Part shown: positions 6,073 to 13,727 of the stretch, one piece after another
How positions within the stretch are numbered: position 1 is the stretch's first letter
Layout of the letters: each line of letters starts with the position of its first letter
Source of the DNA: Salinivirga sp964413185
GTDB lineage: Bacteria; Bacteroidota; Bacteroidia; Bacteroidales; Salinivirgaceae
DNA: 13,727 nucleotides
Direction: 5' to 3'
NCBI GenBank assembly: GCA_964413185.1
Contig: CAYPSX010000100.1
Location: 1-13,727 of the forward strand
Notes under the pieces: model-generated
Seen by the model: only the letters and a program-made list of their open reading frames with translations
What the model was told of the DNA's origin: nothing
Databases searched by the model: none
Made by a program: the position numbers and the translations under genes

Positions 6073-7290
6073 ATGAGAATATTAATGATCGCCAATAAAA
6101 TGCCCTTCCCGCCCAATGATGGTGGTGCAATTGCTACACTTTCCATGGCAAGGGCATTTGCCGATTTGGGACATGAGGTTACCGTATTGGCAATGAACAC
6201 ATTCAAGCATAATTTTGATGTAAATAACCTGCCTGAAGAAATAAAAAAGCAAATAAGATTTCATACGGTTTATGTAGACATTTCCATAAAACCACCGGAA
6301 GTACTTACAAACCTGATATTTTCTCGATTGCCATACAACGCGAAACGTTTCATCTCATCAGCATTCAAACAAAAATTGGTGAAATTATTGCGCGAAAATG
6401 AATACGATATCGTTCAGCTCGAAGGATTATACATTTACCCGTATATCGGAATTATACGCAAGCATTTCACCGGGCCGGTTTCTTTCCGTGCGCACAATAT
6501 TGAACATGAAATTTGGCGACGCTCGGTATCTAACCAAAAGCAGGGCATGAAAAGAATGTATATGCAGGTTTTATCGAGCCGCATGAAAAATTTTGAAATC
6601 AATTCGCTAAATAAATTTGATTTGTTAGTCCCAATTACCGAACGCGATGGACATGTTTTTGAATTCCTGGGAAACGACTCGCCCGTATGTGTGGCTCCGG
6701 TAGGCATCAACCTTGAGAACTATAAATTTGTACCACCGGCAAACAGCACTAAAGAACTGGCATTTATCGGGTCGCTTGACTGGATGCCCAATCAGGAAGG
6801 AATAGAATGGTTCTTGGATAAAGTTTGGCCAATCGTTTTAAAGAAATTGCCGGAAATGAAATTTCATATTGCCGGTCGCAATGCACCAGGAAATTATAAA
6901 CATAAGGTCGGAAGAAAAAATGTTATGTTTCATGGTGAAGTAGATAATGCCATGGAATACCTCTCAAAATACACCTTCATGATTGTGCCACTGCTCTCAG
7001 GAAGCGGAATGCGTGTGAAAATAGTCGAAGGGATGGCCACCGGACGTGTAATTTTTACCACAACCATTGGTGCAGAGGGCCTTAATGCCGTGCATGATGA
7101 AAATATTTTTATTGAAGATGAACCGGAGAAAATGGCGGCAACCATTATAAAAGCAATGAAAAATGATGAAAAAATACAACAAGTAGCAAAAAATGCCCGG
7201 GAGTTTATAAAAGAGAACTTTGATAATACGCAAATTGCCCGCAAACTCATGGATTTTTATAAAACCCGGCTTAACCAAACTGAGGAATGA
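6073..7290 (+). CDS. GT4-family glycosyltransferase
   Basis: A 405-residue cytoplasmic GT-B-fold enzyme, expected to move a sugar from a nucleotide donor to a growing glycan. The N-terminal domain has PFPPNDGGAI (11-20), the family's glycine-rich acceptor loop, and SFRAHNIEHEIW (137-148). The C-terminal donor domain has FIGSLDWMPN (231-240), FHIAGR (264-269), and PLLSGSGMRVKIVEGMATG (306-324), where E319 is the nucleotide-sugar-binding glutamate. The first glutamate of the classical E-x7-E motif is replaced by S311, as in the GSGMR-type subgroup. ATG 6073 is preferred to the in-frame TTG at 6067. It sits 16 bp after the permease and overlaps the next gene by four bases (ATGA), so the three are probably co-transcribed and serve envelope polysaccharide or LPS building. 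Donor and acceptor cannot be read from sequence. Confidence 0.88.
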   Translation: MRILMIANKMPFPPNDGGAIATLSMARAFADLGHEVTVLAMNTFKHNFDVNNLPEEIKKQIRFHTVYVDISIKPPEVLTNLIFSRLPYNAKRFISSAFKQKLVKLLRENEYDIVQLEGLYIYPYIGIIRKHFTGPVSFRAHNIEHEIWRRSVSNQKQGMKRMYMQVLSSRMKNFEINSLNKFDLLVPITERDGHVFEFLGNDSPVCVAPVGINLENYKFVPPANSTKELAFIGSLDWMPNQEGIEWFLDKVWPIVLKKLPEMKFHIAGRNAPGNYKHKVGRKNVMFHGEVDNAMEYLSKYTFMIVPLLSGSGMRVKIVEGMATGRVIFTTTIGAEGLNAVHDENIFIEDEPEKMAATIIKAMKNDEKIQQVAKNAREFIKENFDNTQIARKLMDFYKTRLNQTEE

Positions 7291-8465
7291 TATATCTTTT
7301 TTGGATACTCTTGTTTTTAATTATCTACAGCTACATTATTTATCCTGTATTGATATTTTTACTGGGTTCTTTCTGGGGCAAAAACAAAAACACCAAACAA
7401 GAAATCAAAAGATCAGACCTGCCAACAATTACACTACTTGTTACTGCTTATAACGAGATAGATGTTGTTGAACAAAAAGTACAAAATTCGTATAGCCTTG
7501 TTTATCCAAAAGGAAAGCTTAAATACCTGTGGGTTACAGATGGCTCCAACGACGGAACACCCGAAAAACTCAAACAATACGAAAATATAACCTTGTTACA
7601 CAGCGATGAGCGAAAAGGTAAAATTCACGCCATGAACAGGGCGGCCACAACTGTCGAATCCGATATTATCGTTTTTTGCGATGCCAATACACTATTAACG
7701 AAAGATACGCTGCTCCATATTGGTAAGCATTTTAATAACCCCAAAGTTGGATGCGTGGCAGGCGAGAAACAAATAATTGGCCACGATACATCTGCTGCCG
7801 GAACCGGCGAAGGCTTGTATTGGAAATATGAATCATGGATTAAACGGTTCGATTTTAAATTCAATACTACGCTAGGTGCCGCAGGCGAATTATTTGCAGT
7901 TCGCAGGGAGCTATATCAACCCGTGGAGGCCGATACGGTTCTCGATGATTTTATCATTTCATTGCGAATTGCAGCGTCAGGTTATATTGTAGCCTACGAA
8001 CCCAAAGCCATTGCACGCGAGTATCCGTCTTTTAGCGTGCGCGAAGAAATGAAACGTAAAGTACGTATAGCTGCCGGTGGTTTTCAATCGCTCGGGCGAC
8101 TAAAACAAATCATGAATCCGTTTCGATCGCCAAGACTGGCATTCCAGTTCTTTTCGCACAAGTTTTTTCGCTGGTTGGTATGTCCTCTTGCGCTAATTGC
8201 AATTATACCCGTTCACGTGCTAATAATCATCAAAAATCCATCAGACCAGCTTTTCATTGGCCTGGCAATAGCTCATTTATTGGTATATTTTTTAGCGATT
8301 ACCGGTTGGATGATCGAAAAAAAACAATTGCGCCAATCATGGCTATATTTACCTTATTACTTTATCAGTACGAACTATGCACAAATAAAAGGTTTGCTCA
8401 GATATCTCCGTAAAACACAATCCGTAAATTGGGAAAGGGCCCGGCGAGCCAATAAAAAATATTAA
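7287..8465 (+). CDS. GT2-family membrane glycosyltransferase
   Basis: A 392-residue inverting glycosyltransferase with a GT-A catalytic domain on the cytoplasmic face. One N-terminal membrane segment (2-27) precedes the domain, and the C-terminus has hydrophobic segments at about 293-315, 321-342 and possibly 352-362. Catalytic-domain motifs are TAYNE (53-57), TDGSNDGT (84-91), the metal-site CDAN (131-134) and LDD (219-221), which supplies the likely catalytic base. The usual Q/RxxRW is represented by RKVRIAAGGFQSL (257-269). The layout is like processive or polyprenyl-linked sugar transferases of the CESA-like group, but one cannot say whether it is processive. The start codon overlaps the stop of the GT4 gene as ATGA, a translational-coupling arrangement. 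Its stop codon is the first part of a possible promoter for ribBA. The substrate is unknown. Confidence 0.88.
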   Translation: MIYLFWILLFLIIYSYIIYPVLIFLLGSFWGKNKNTKQEIKRSDLPTITLLVTAYNEIDVVEQKVQNSYSLVYPKGKLKYLWVTDGSNDGTPEKLKQYENITLLHSDERKGKIHAMNRAATTVESDIIVFCDANTLLTKDTLLHIGKHFNNPKVGCVAGEKQIIGHDTSAAGTGEGLYWKYESWIKRFDFKFNTTLGAAGELFAVRRELYQPVEADTVLDDFIISLRIAASGYIVAYEPKAIAREYPSFSVREEMKRKVRIAAGGFQSLGRLKQIMNPFRSPRLAFQFFSHKFFRWLVCPLALIAIIPVHVLIIIKNPSDQLFIGLAIAHLLVYFLAITGWMIEKKQLRQSWLYLPYYFISTNYAQIKGLLRYLRKTQSVNWERARRANKKY

Positions 8466-8470
8466 TTTTG
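8463..8470 (+). promoter_or_regulatory. Possible -7 element for ribBA on the preceding stop codon
   Basis: TAATTTTG matches TAnnTTTG exactly and begins with the TAA stop of the GT2 gene, 17 bases before the ribBA start. The nearest upstream TTG (8429-8431) is 31 bp away, too far for a normal -33 box, so the promoter is incomplete and may be chance. Confidence 0.3.
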
Positions 8471-8487
8471 CAATAAATTATAGATTT

Positions 8488-9756
8488 ATGAGTAATCAAA
8501 ATACAGAATATCAATTAAATACAATTCCAGAGGCCGTAGAAGAAATACGAAAAGGAAATATTATAATTGTTGTGGATGATGAAGACCGTGAAAATGAAGG
8601 TGATTTTATAGCAGCCGCAGAACTTATTACACCCGAAAAAGTCAATTTCATGGCCAAATACGGGAGGGGGCTTATTTGTGCACCCATACCCGAAGACCTT
8701 TGCGAAGAGCTTGATCTTGAGCTGATGGTCGGAAAAAATACAGCCCTTCACGAAACACCTTTTACCGTTTCGGTCGATTTGCTCGGACATGGATGTACAA
8801 CCGGCATTTCTGCAGCAGACAGGGCTAAAACCATCAATGCTTTGGTCGACAATACCACAAAACCTGAAGATTTGGGGCGTCCCGGACATATTTTCCCGCT
8901 TAAAGCCAAGGAAAAAGGCGTAATTCGCCGGGCCGGACATACCGAAGCTGCCGTTGACCTGTCCAGGCTGGCCGGACTCAAACCCGGTGGAGCACTCGTC
9001 GAAATTATGAACGATGACGGCACAATGGCCAGATTGCCCGAATTAATCGAAATAGCCAAAAAATTCGACCTGAAAATAATCTCCATAAAAGACCTGATTG
9101 CCTACAAACTTAAACTCGAGAGTTCTGTTATTCAGGGCGTAGAGGTCGATATGCCCACAGAACACGGCCATTTTCGTTTAATTCCATTTTTGCAAAAAAC
9201 AAACGGCGTAGAGCACGTAGCCCTCATAAAAGGAGAATGGACAGCAGATGATGTTGTGCTTGCGCGCGTCCACAGCTCGTGTGTTACGGGCGATATTTTT
9301 GGCTCAAAACGTTGCGACTGCGGAGAGCAACTGCACAAAGCCATGCAAGCTGTTGAAAAAGAAGGCCGGGGCGTTGTTGTGTACCTCAACCAGGAAGGCC
9401 GCGGAATAGGACTGATGAACAAAATAAAAGCCTACAAACTTCAGGAAGAAGGTTACGATACCGTAGAAGCTAACGAAAAACTTGGCTTCGATCCCGACGA
9501 ACGCGACTATGGAATTGGCGCCCAAATACTGCGTGAGCTGGGCGTTCGAAAACTTAAATTATTGACGAACAATCCAATAAAAAGAGTGGGACTTGAAGGT
9601 TATGGAATCGAAATCATCGAGAACGTACCCATAGAAATAGAGCCCAATCCGCATAATATGTTTTATCTAAAGACCAAACGTGATAAAATGCACCATCATT
9701 TTCAGTTTTTTAAATATGATGTTGAAGAACTCAAGAATACAGGGAAAAGAGAATAA
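8488..9756 (+). CDS. ribBA: Bifunctional 3,4-dihydroxy-2-butanone-4-phosphate synthase / GTP cyclohydrolase II
   Basis: This protein supplies both starting branches of riboflavin synthesis. The N-terminal half (about 8-208) makes 3,4-dihydroxy-2-butanone 4-phosphate from ribulose 5-phosphate. The C-terminal half (about 213-408) opens GTP to a diaminopyrimidine, releasing formate and pyrophosphate. RibB signatures are DDEDRENEGD (30-39) with R34, E35 and E37, GHGCTTGIS (100-108), RPGHIFPL (131-138), H151 in RRAGHTEAA, and E172. RibA signatures are VHSSCVTGD and RCDCGEQL with zinc ligands C265, C276 and C278, NQEGRGIGL (301-309), DERDYGIGAQIL (337-348), and LLTNNPIKR (358-366). Both active sites look complete and the 422-residue length is normal. 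It starts 22 bp after the GT2 gene. The spacer is far too short for an FMN riboswitch, so it is either read through from the permease operon or driven by the weak promoter on the stop codon. Confidence 0.97.
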   Translation: MSNQNTEYQLNTIPEAVEEIRKGNIIIVVDDEDRENEGDFIAAAELITPEKVNFMAKYGRGLICAPIPEDLCEELDLELMVGKNTALHETPFTVSVDLLGHGCTTGISAADRAKTINALVDNTTKPEDLGRPGHIFPLKAKEKGVIRRAGHTEAAVDLSRLAGLKPGGALVEIMNDDGTMARLPELIEIAKKFDLKIISIKDLIAYKLKLESSVIQGVEVDMPTEHGHFRLIPFLQKTNGVEHVALIKGEWTADDVVLARVHSSCVTGDIFGSKRCDCGEQLHKAMQAVEKEGRGVVVYLNQEGRGIGLMNKIKAYKLQEEGYDTVEANEKLGFDPDERDYGIGAQILRELGVRKLKLLTNNPIKRVGLEGYGIEIIENVPIEIEPNPHNMFYLKTKRDKMHHHFQFFKYDVEELKNTGKRE

Positions 9757-9899
9757 CCGGCAAATATTCATCCATCGGTCGAAAAAAATTAATGAACCAG
9801 TGAATAATACAGACGAAATTTCGGCTGGCTTAAAAAAATCCTTAATTTTATGGGTTGTATGATAAGACGGGTTTGCATTCAATAAAATTGGATTTAACT
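9757..9899. other. Intergenic spacer with a short palindrome
   Basis: CGAAATTTCG (9814-9823) is a perfect 10-bp palindrome, enclosed by CCAG (9797-9800) and CTGG (9825-9828). No T run follows, so it is a poor terminator. TAATTTTA (9843-9850) is a one-mismatch -7 candidate for the sensor gene but has no clear TTG at the right distance. Confidence 0.25.
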
Positions 9900-12278
9900 A
9901 TGTCACGATTAAAAGACATCCTTCATAGAGAACATAGCCTACGGCGCAAGATGTTATTGCAAATTTTCATTGCACTGCTAGTCGTATTGGGAGCCATATT
10001 TTCTTACATAACCATAAAAAGCGAAAGGCTGGCCGTTGCCAATGCCCATCAACTTGCCGATTCTTACGCGCAAGGTTACGCCCGTTTTATTCAGGATAAA
10101 CTCAATGCTGATATGGGCATGACTCGTGCCTTTGGTCAATCGTTATATCAATTAGTTGATTTACCTAAAGAACAATTATTAGAGATAAACAAAAAAATGA
10201 TGTATCCCATTGCCGGGAAAAATCCTGAATTTCTTGCAGTCTGGATTAGCTGGGAACGTCGTGTTTTAGATTCAACATGGAATTTTCCTTATGGAAGAGG
10301 CAGGTACACAGTGTACAAAGAGAACAATCAACTAAAATATCGCCAGGAAATGCTTAATCTTGATGGCGATGACCTTGAAGGAGCATATTATAAAATGAAA
10401 GTTTCTAAAGAAGAATCAATAATAGATCCTTATACATTCAGTTACTCAGGAAAAAAAGAAGACGAAATTCTTGAAACCAGTTTATGCATGCCCATTCTGA
10501 AAGATGGAGAATTTGTTGGACTGGCCGGAATGGATGTAAGCCTTGAGAGTTATCAGGAAATGGTTAATGAAATTGAACCGATTCAGGGAAGCAGACTCTA
10601 CCTGCTTGCTAATAATACAACGTTTGTAACCAATCCCAACCCCGAAAACCTTGGAAAACCCTTTGCCGAAATTTATCCGGCTATTGCAGATTCTGTAAAT
10701 ATTGAAGAGATAATAAAAGAGGGGCAATTCCGTAGTTTTCAGGATGATACTGGTAAATCCTATTTTTATGTTTTTGCCCCAATACATGTAGGTGAAACCT
10801 CCCAACCCTGGTCAATGATGTTGCGGGCACCGCTCGATCCTATTATGGAAGAAGCAGAAAGAAACGTTATTATTTCCATTATAGTTGGTTTTATCGGTCT
10901 TGTTTTGATGATGGCTATTGTATGGATTATAGCCATAAACATTACGCGACCTGTAAAATATACAACCAGGGTGCTGCAAAAACTCGCCAAAGGAAATCTG
11001 GACAATATATCAAAACTTGATGTGAAATCAGGCGATGAACTTCAGGATATGGCAGATTCGCTTAACACATTAATGGATGGCCTGCAAAATACCGCTGAAT
11101 TTGCCCGCGAAATAGGAGAGGGAAGTCTCGATTCTCAATACCAGTTGCTATCTGAAAACGATACCCTGGGCAATGCATTGCTTGATATGCAAACCAGCCT
11201 TAAGCATGCACAGGAAGAAGAAGAAAAAAGAAAAAAAGAAGAAGTACGTCAAAACTGGATAACAGAAGGGTTGGCAAAATTTGGCGATATACTTCGCAAA
11301 AATAACGATAACCTCAAAGAACTTTCATTTAACATAATGAAAAATCTTGTGGAGTACACAGGAGCTGCACAAGGTTGTATTTACGTACGCTCAGAAAATG
11401 AGGAAAAAGAAGAATATCAGCTAACATCTGCTATTGCTTTTGACCGTCGTAAAATGCTCAAAGATACAATTGAACCGGGTGACGGGCTTGTGGGAAGGGT
11501 TGTTCACGAAAAATTAACAATATACATGACCGACGTTCCGGAAGATTATGTGCATATTACTTCGGGGCTGGGCGCAGCAAACCCACGGTCGATTCTTATT
11601 GTGCCACTTGTGCTCAACGATGAGGTTTTTGGTGCTCTCGAACTTATCTCTTTTGAAAAATTTGAAGATTATGAAATTCAGTTTGTAGAAAAAATCGGAG
11701 AAAGCATAGCCTCAACCATTTCAAGTGTTAAAGTTACAGAACGAACCAATCGCTTGCTTACCGAGTCGCAACACCAGCGCGAAGAGTTATCATCGCAGGA
11801 AGAGGAAATGCGACAAAACCTCGAAGAGTTAAAAGCTACGCAAGAAGAAGCTTCACGGCGGGAGGCAGAACGAAATGCACTTATTGAAGCCCTGGGCTCC
11901 TCGGTACTGATCACAGAATTCGATCTGGAGGGAAAAGTGCTCAACGTCAATCAAAAATGTGTCGATTTACTGGGTATACAACCCGAAAAAATGTTGGAGA
12001 AATACCACAAAAGCCTTGGTTTAGACAATACAACATCTTCATCGGCTTACGATAAATTCTGGTCAGACCTGAAGCGCGGCAAACAGGTGAAGCGTATCTC
12101 AGAAGTAAGTATTGCCGGAAGAAAAAAGTACCTCGAAGAAACATACATTCCTGTAACCGATAGCGAAGGAAATATTCATAAAATTGTTGGCATTGGGTAT
12201 GACTTTACTAAAATCAAGGAAAAAGAAAATGAGGTAGCACAACTCAGGGAAGAGATCAAAAAAATGAAAGAAGAATAA
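9900..12278 (+). CDS. Membrane sensor: Cache-HAMP-GAF-PAS, no output domain
   Basis: A 792-residue signalling protein. Order: short basic cytoplasmic start, membrane segment 1 (about 17-39), periplasmic double-Cache-like ligand-binding region (40-320, with FVGLAGMDVSLESY at 205-218 as the clearest strand motif), membrane segment 2 (322-348), HAMP linker (349-400; starts TRPVKYTTRVLQKLAKGNL), a second helical stretch with an E/K-rich coiled coil (430-452), GAF (about 460-612; EPGDGLVGRVV and SILIVPLVLNDEVFGALEL), another coiled coil with EEMRQNLEELKATQEEA (635-651), PAS with PAC (about 655-772), and a last coiled coil (773-792). The stop follows normally and there is no histidine kinase, GGDEF, EAL, phosphatase or MCP signalling tip. 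It may therefore pass its signal by protein contact. The ligand is unknown. ATG 9900 is preferred to TTG 9855 because the basic/hydrophobic N-terminus starts there. Confidence 0.85.
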   Translation: MSRLKDILHREHSLRRKMLLQIFIALLVVLGAIFSYITIKSERLAVANAHQLADSYAQGYARFIQDKLNADMGMTRAFGQSLYQLVDLPKEQLLEINKKMMYPIAGKNPEFLAVWISWERRVLDSTWNFPYGRGRYTVYKENNQLKYRQEMLNLDGDDLEGAYYKMKVSKEESIIDPYTFSYSGKKEDEILETSLCMPILKDGEFVGLAGMDVSLESYQEMVNEIEPIQGSRLYLLANNTTFVTNPNPENLGKPFAEIYPAIADSVNIEEIIKEGQFRSFQDDTGKSYFYVFAPIHVGETSQPWSMMLRAPLDPIMEEAERNVIISIIVGFIGLVLMMAIVWIIAINITRPVKYTTRVLQKLAKGNLDNISKLDVKSGDELQDMADSLNTLMDGLQNTAEFAREIGEGSLDSQYQLLSENDTLGNALLDMQTSLKHAQEEEEKRKKEEVRQNWITEGLAKFGDILRKNNDNLKELSFNIMKNLVEYTGAAQGCIYVRSENEEKEEYQLTSAIAFDRRKMLKDTIEPGDGLVGRVVHEKLTIYMTDVPEDYVHITSGLGAANPRSILIVPLVLNDEVFGALELISFEKFEDYEIQFVEKIGESIASTISSVKVTERTNRLLTESQHQREELSSQEEEMRQNLEELKATQEEASRREAERNALIEALGSSVLITEFDLEGKVLNVNQKCVDLLGIQPEKMLEKYHKSLGLDNTTSSSAYDKFWSDLKRGKQVKRISEVSIAGRKKYLEETYIPVTDSEGNIHKIVGIGYDFTKIKEKENEVAQLREEIKKMKEE

Positions 12279-12380
12279 TGCAAACTACCCATATTTTAGC
12301 ATAATTCACTGTAACTATTGATCATATTGTCCGTCATGACTAAGAATTACAACATTTTCTAACCAAAAATAATCCGTTTT

Positions 12381-13727
12381 ATGAAAAAGCTGTTTTTGTT
12401 AACAGTACTGCTGTTACTTTTATTACCCGTAACTGCTATCAAAGCACAAACAAAGCCCCAAATTGAAGAATATAAACTAAAAAACGGGCTTACCGTAATT
12501 TTAAAAGAAGACCACACGCAACCTAAAGTATTTGGTTGTGTGATGACCAAAGCCGGAGCAAAAGACGATCCGGATGATGCCACAGGAATGGCTCATTACC
12601 AGGAACACATGCTTTTTAAAGGCACGGAAACCCTGGGTACTACAAATTGGGAAAAAGAAAAGCCGCATATCGATAAAATATTTGAGCTTTACGATGAACT
12701 CGGACAAACAAAAAATGATTCTGCCCGGCGTAAAATTCAGGAAGAAATTAACAAAGAATCGGTTGAGGCCGGCAAATATGCTATCCTCAACGAAACCAGT
12801 TTTCTGATAAATGCCATGGGAGGAACACGCCTGAATGCCGGCACCGGACCCGATTATACAATTTACTATAACCAATTCCCGCCCAACCAGATTGAAAAAT
12901 GGCTCGATCTCTATGCTGAAAGATTTCACAAACCTGTTTTTAGAACATTCCAATCGGAGCTCGAAGTCGTGTACGAAGAGAAAAATATGTATGAAGATCA
13001 GTTCTTTACCAGTATATTTGAAGCATACAACAAAGAATTTTTCAAAAATCATCCGTATGGCCAGCGTACAACCATTGGGACTGCCGAAGATTTGAAGAAT
13101 CCGTCCCTCACAAAAATGTATAAATTTTTTAAAGATTGGTACCGCCCCGGAAATATGGCACTGGTGCTTGTAGGCGACTTCGACACTAAATTGGTGAAAC
13201 CCCTGATAGCTGAAAAATATAGCAAATGGGAAAAAGGCAAAGCTCCCGAACACAAAACATACGAGGAAAAACCTTTTGACGGACGAGAGTTCCTGAAAGT
13301 ACGCATGTCGCCAATACCTATTGGTGCTATTGGTTTTCGCGCCCCATCCAGCACAAGTAACGATGCTTTGGTTTGGGAATTGACAATGCGCATACTCACC
13401 AATTCATCGGAAACCGGATTACTCGACCAACTGATGGTTAGTAATGAAATGCCACTCGCAACAGGCTTCAATGTGTCTTATCAGGACTATGGCGAAACCC
13501 TTTTGTTTTATTTTCCGGGTTTTTTCAAGCGTTTGAAAAAGGGCGAAAAGAAAATTATGGCGCAGCTCGAAAAACTAAAAAACGGAGAGTTCAGCGATGA
13601 ATTGCTAAGCTCAATTAAAACCGAAATGTATAAAACGTACCAGCTACGCCTTGAGTCTGTCGAAACACAGGCCGTTGAGCTGGCAACTGCCTTTTCTCTT
13701 GGTAAAGATCCTTCCAGTGTGTACGAT
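12381..13727 (+). CDS. Secreted M16-family zinc metallopeptidase, C-terminal part outside the window
   Basis: The gene is open to the window edge: 449 codons are present and no stop is seen. A classic signal peptide (MKKLFLLTVLLLLLLP...) ends near AIKA before Q23, so the enzyme is exported to the periplasm or envelope. The inverted zinc motif HxxEH is H72-YQ-E75-H76, with E75 the catalytic base, and E193-x6-E200 in SELEVVYEE supplies the third zinc ligand. Between them lies a charged helical insert (about 90-137) and NETSFLINAMGGTRLNAGT, as in other Bacteroidota M16 proteins. PYGQRTTIGTAEDLKN and YRPGNMALVLVGDFD are further family signatures. The first catalytic-type domain is complete and the second, non-catalytic domain has begun. 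Family members usually clear or process peptides; this one's substrate cannot be read. The 102-bp spacer before it shows no clear promoter or terminator. Confidence 0.92.
   Translation, partial: MKKLFLLTVLLLLLLPVTAIKAQTKPQIEEYKLKNGLTVILKEDHTQPKVFGCVMTKAGAKDDPDDATGMAHYQEHMLFKGTETLGTTNWEKEKPHIDKIFELYDELGQTKNDSARRKIQEEINKESVEAGKYAILNETSFLINAMGGTRLNAGTGPDYTIYYNQFPPNQIEKWLDLYAERFHKPVFRTFQSELEVVYEEKNMYEDQFFTSIFEAYNKEFFKNHPYGQRTTIGTAEDLKNPSLTKMYKFFKDWYRPGNMALVLVGDFDTKLVKPLIAEKYSKWEKGKAPEHKTYEEKPFDGREFLKVRMSPIPIGAIGFRAPSSTSNDALVWELTMRILTNSSETGLLDQLMVSNEMPLATGFNVSYQDYGETLLFYFPGFFKRLKKGEKKIMAQLEKLKNGEFSDELLSSIKTEMYKTYQLRLESVETQAVELATAFSLGKDPSSVYD

Noticed and set aside
8466..8487. FMN riboswitch ahead of ribBA
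   Set aside because: Only 22 bases separate ribBA from the preceding gene, and no RFN-type conserved blocks are visible there.
9680..9862. 60-codon + strand open frame overlapping the end of ribBA
   Set aside because: Most of it overlaps ribBA in another frame and the remainder is low-complexity spacer.
12501..13253. 250-codon open frame on the minus strand
   Set aside because: It lies wholly inside the M16 peptidase, which has clear catalytic motifs on the + strand. The antisense translation is rich in F, I and S and shows no family features.
1..13727. CRISPR array, insertion sequence, prophage or defence island
   Set aside because: No regularly spaced repeats, transposase, integrase, phage structural gene or known defence family is seen on either strand.

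Overview
The window reads as chromosomal DNA from a member of the Bacteroidota, probably class Bacteroidia; an affiliation near the Marinilabiliales is only an impression. The evidence is: three good promoters of the phylum's own type (TTG, 19-21 bp, TAnnTTTG); no clear Shine-Dalgarno sequences; a 492-residue LptF/LptG permease far longer than the proteobacterial form; a fused ribBA; and an M16 peptidase with a long helical insert after HxxEH. All nine protein genes are on the + strand. The only minus-strand gene is a tRNA-Met.

Layout. Positions 1-690 hold a leader with nested inverted repeats, a lipoprotein-type methionine-R-sulfoxide reductase (msrB) and its probable terminator. Positions 710-2917 hold a promoter and a polytopic membrane protein fused to a spermidine-synthase-like methyltransferase domain. 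That gene is interrupted by 100 Ns (2236-2335), which stand where nearly the whole catalytic core should be. At 3149-3589 is a cysteine-rich zinc-ribbon-like protein I do not recognise. At 3691-3856 is a complete minus-strand tRNA-Met unit with promoter, gene and terminator. From 3953 to 9756 comes a START-like small protein, then a hairpin element, a promoter and a structured-looking leader. These are followed by a tight series: LptF/LptG-type permease, GT4 glycosyltransferase, GT2 membrane glycosyltransferase (ATGA overlap) and ribBA. At 9900-12278 is a Cache-HAMP-GAF-PAS sensor with no enzymatic output domain. At 12381 a secreted M16 zinc peptidase begins and runs off the end of the window.

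How they fit together. The permease and the two glycosyltransferases are spaced like one transcription unit and together suggest making and exporting an envelope glycan or lipopolysaccharide. ribBA follows 22 bp later, with a possible promoter of its own on the preceding stop codon. The other genes look like separate units. I saw no CRISPR array, insertion sequence, prophage or recognisable defence system; this is mostly an ordinary chromosomal region. The points most worth a second look are the unrecognised zinc protein, the output-less sensor, the inverted repeats in the permease leader, and the hidden catalytic core of the spermidine-synthase-like protein.
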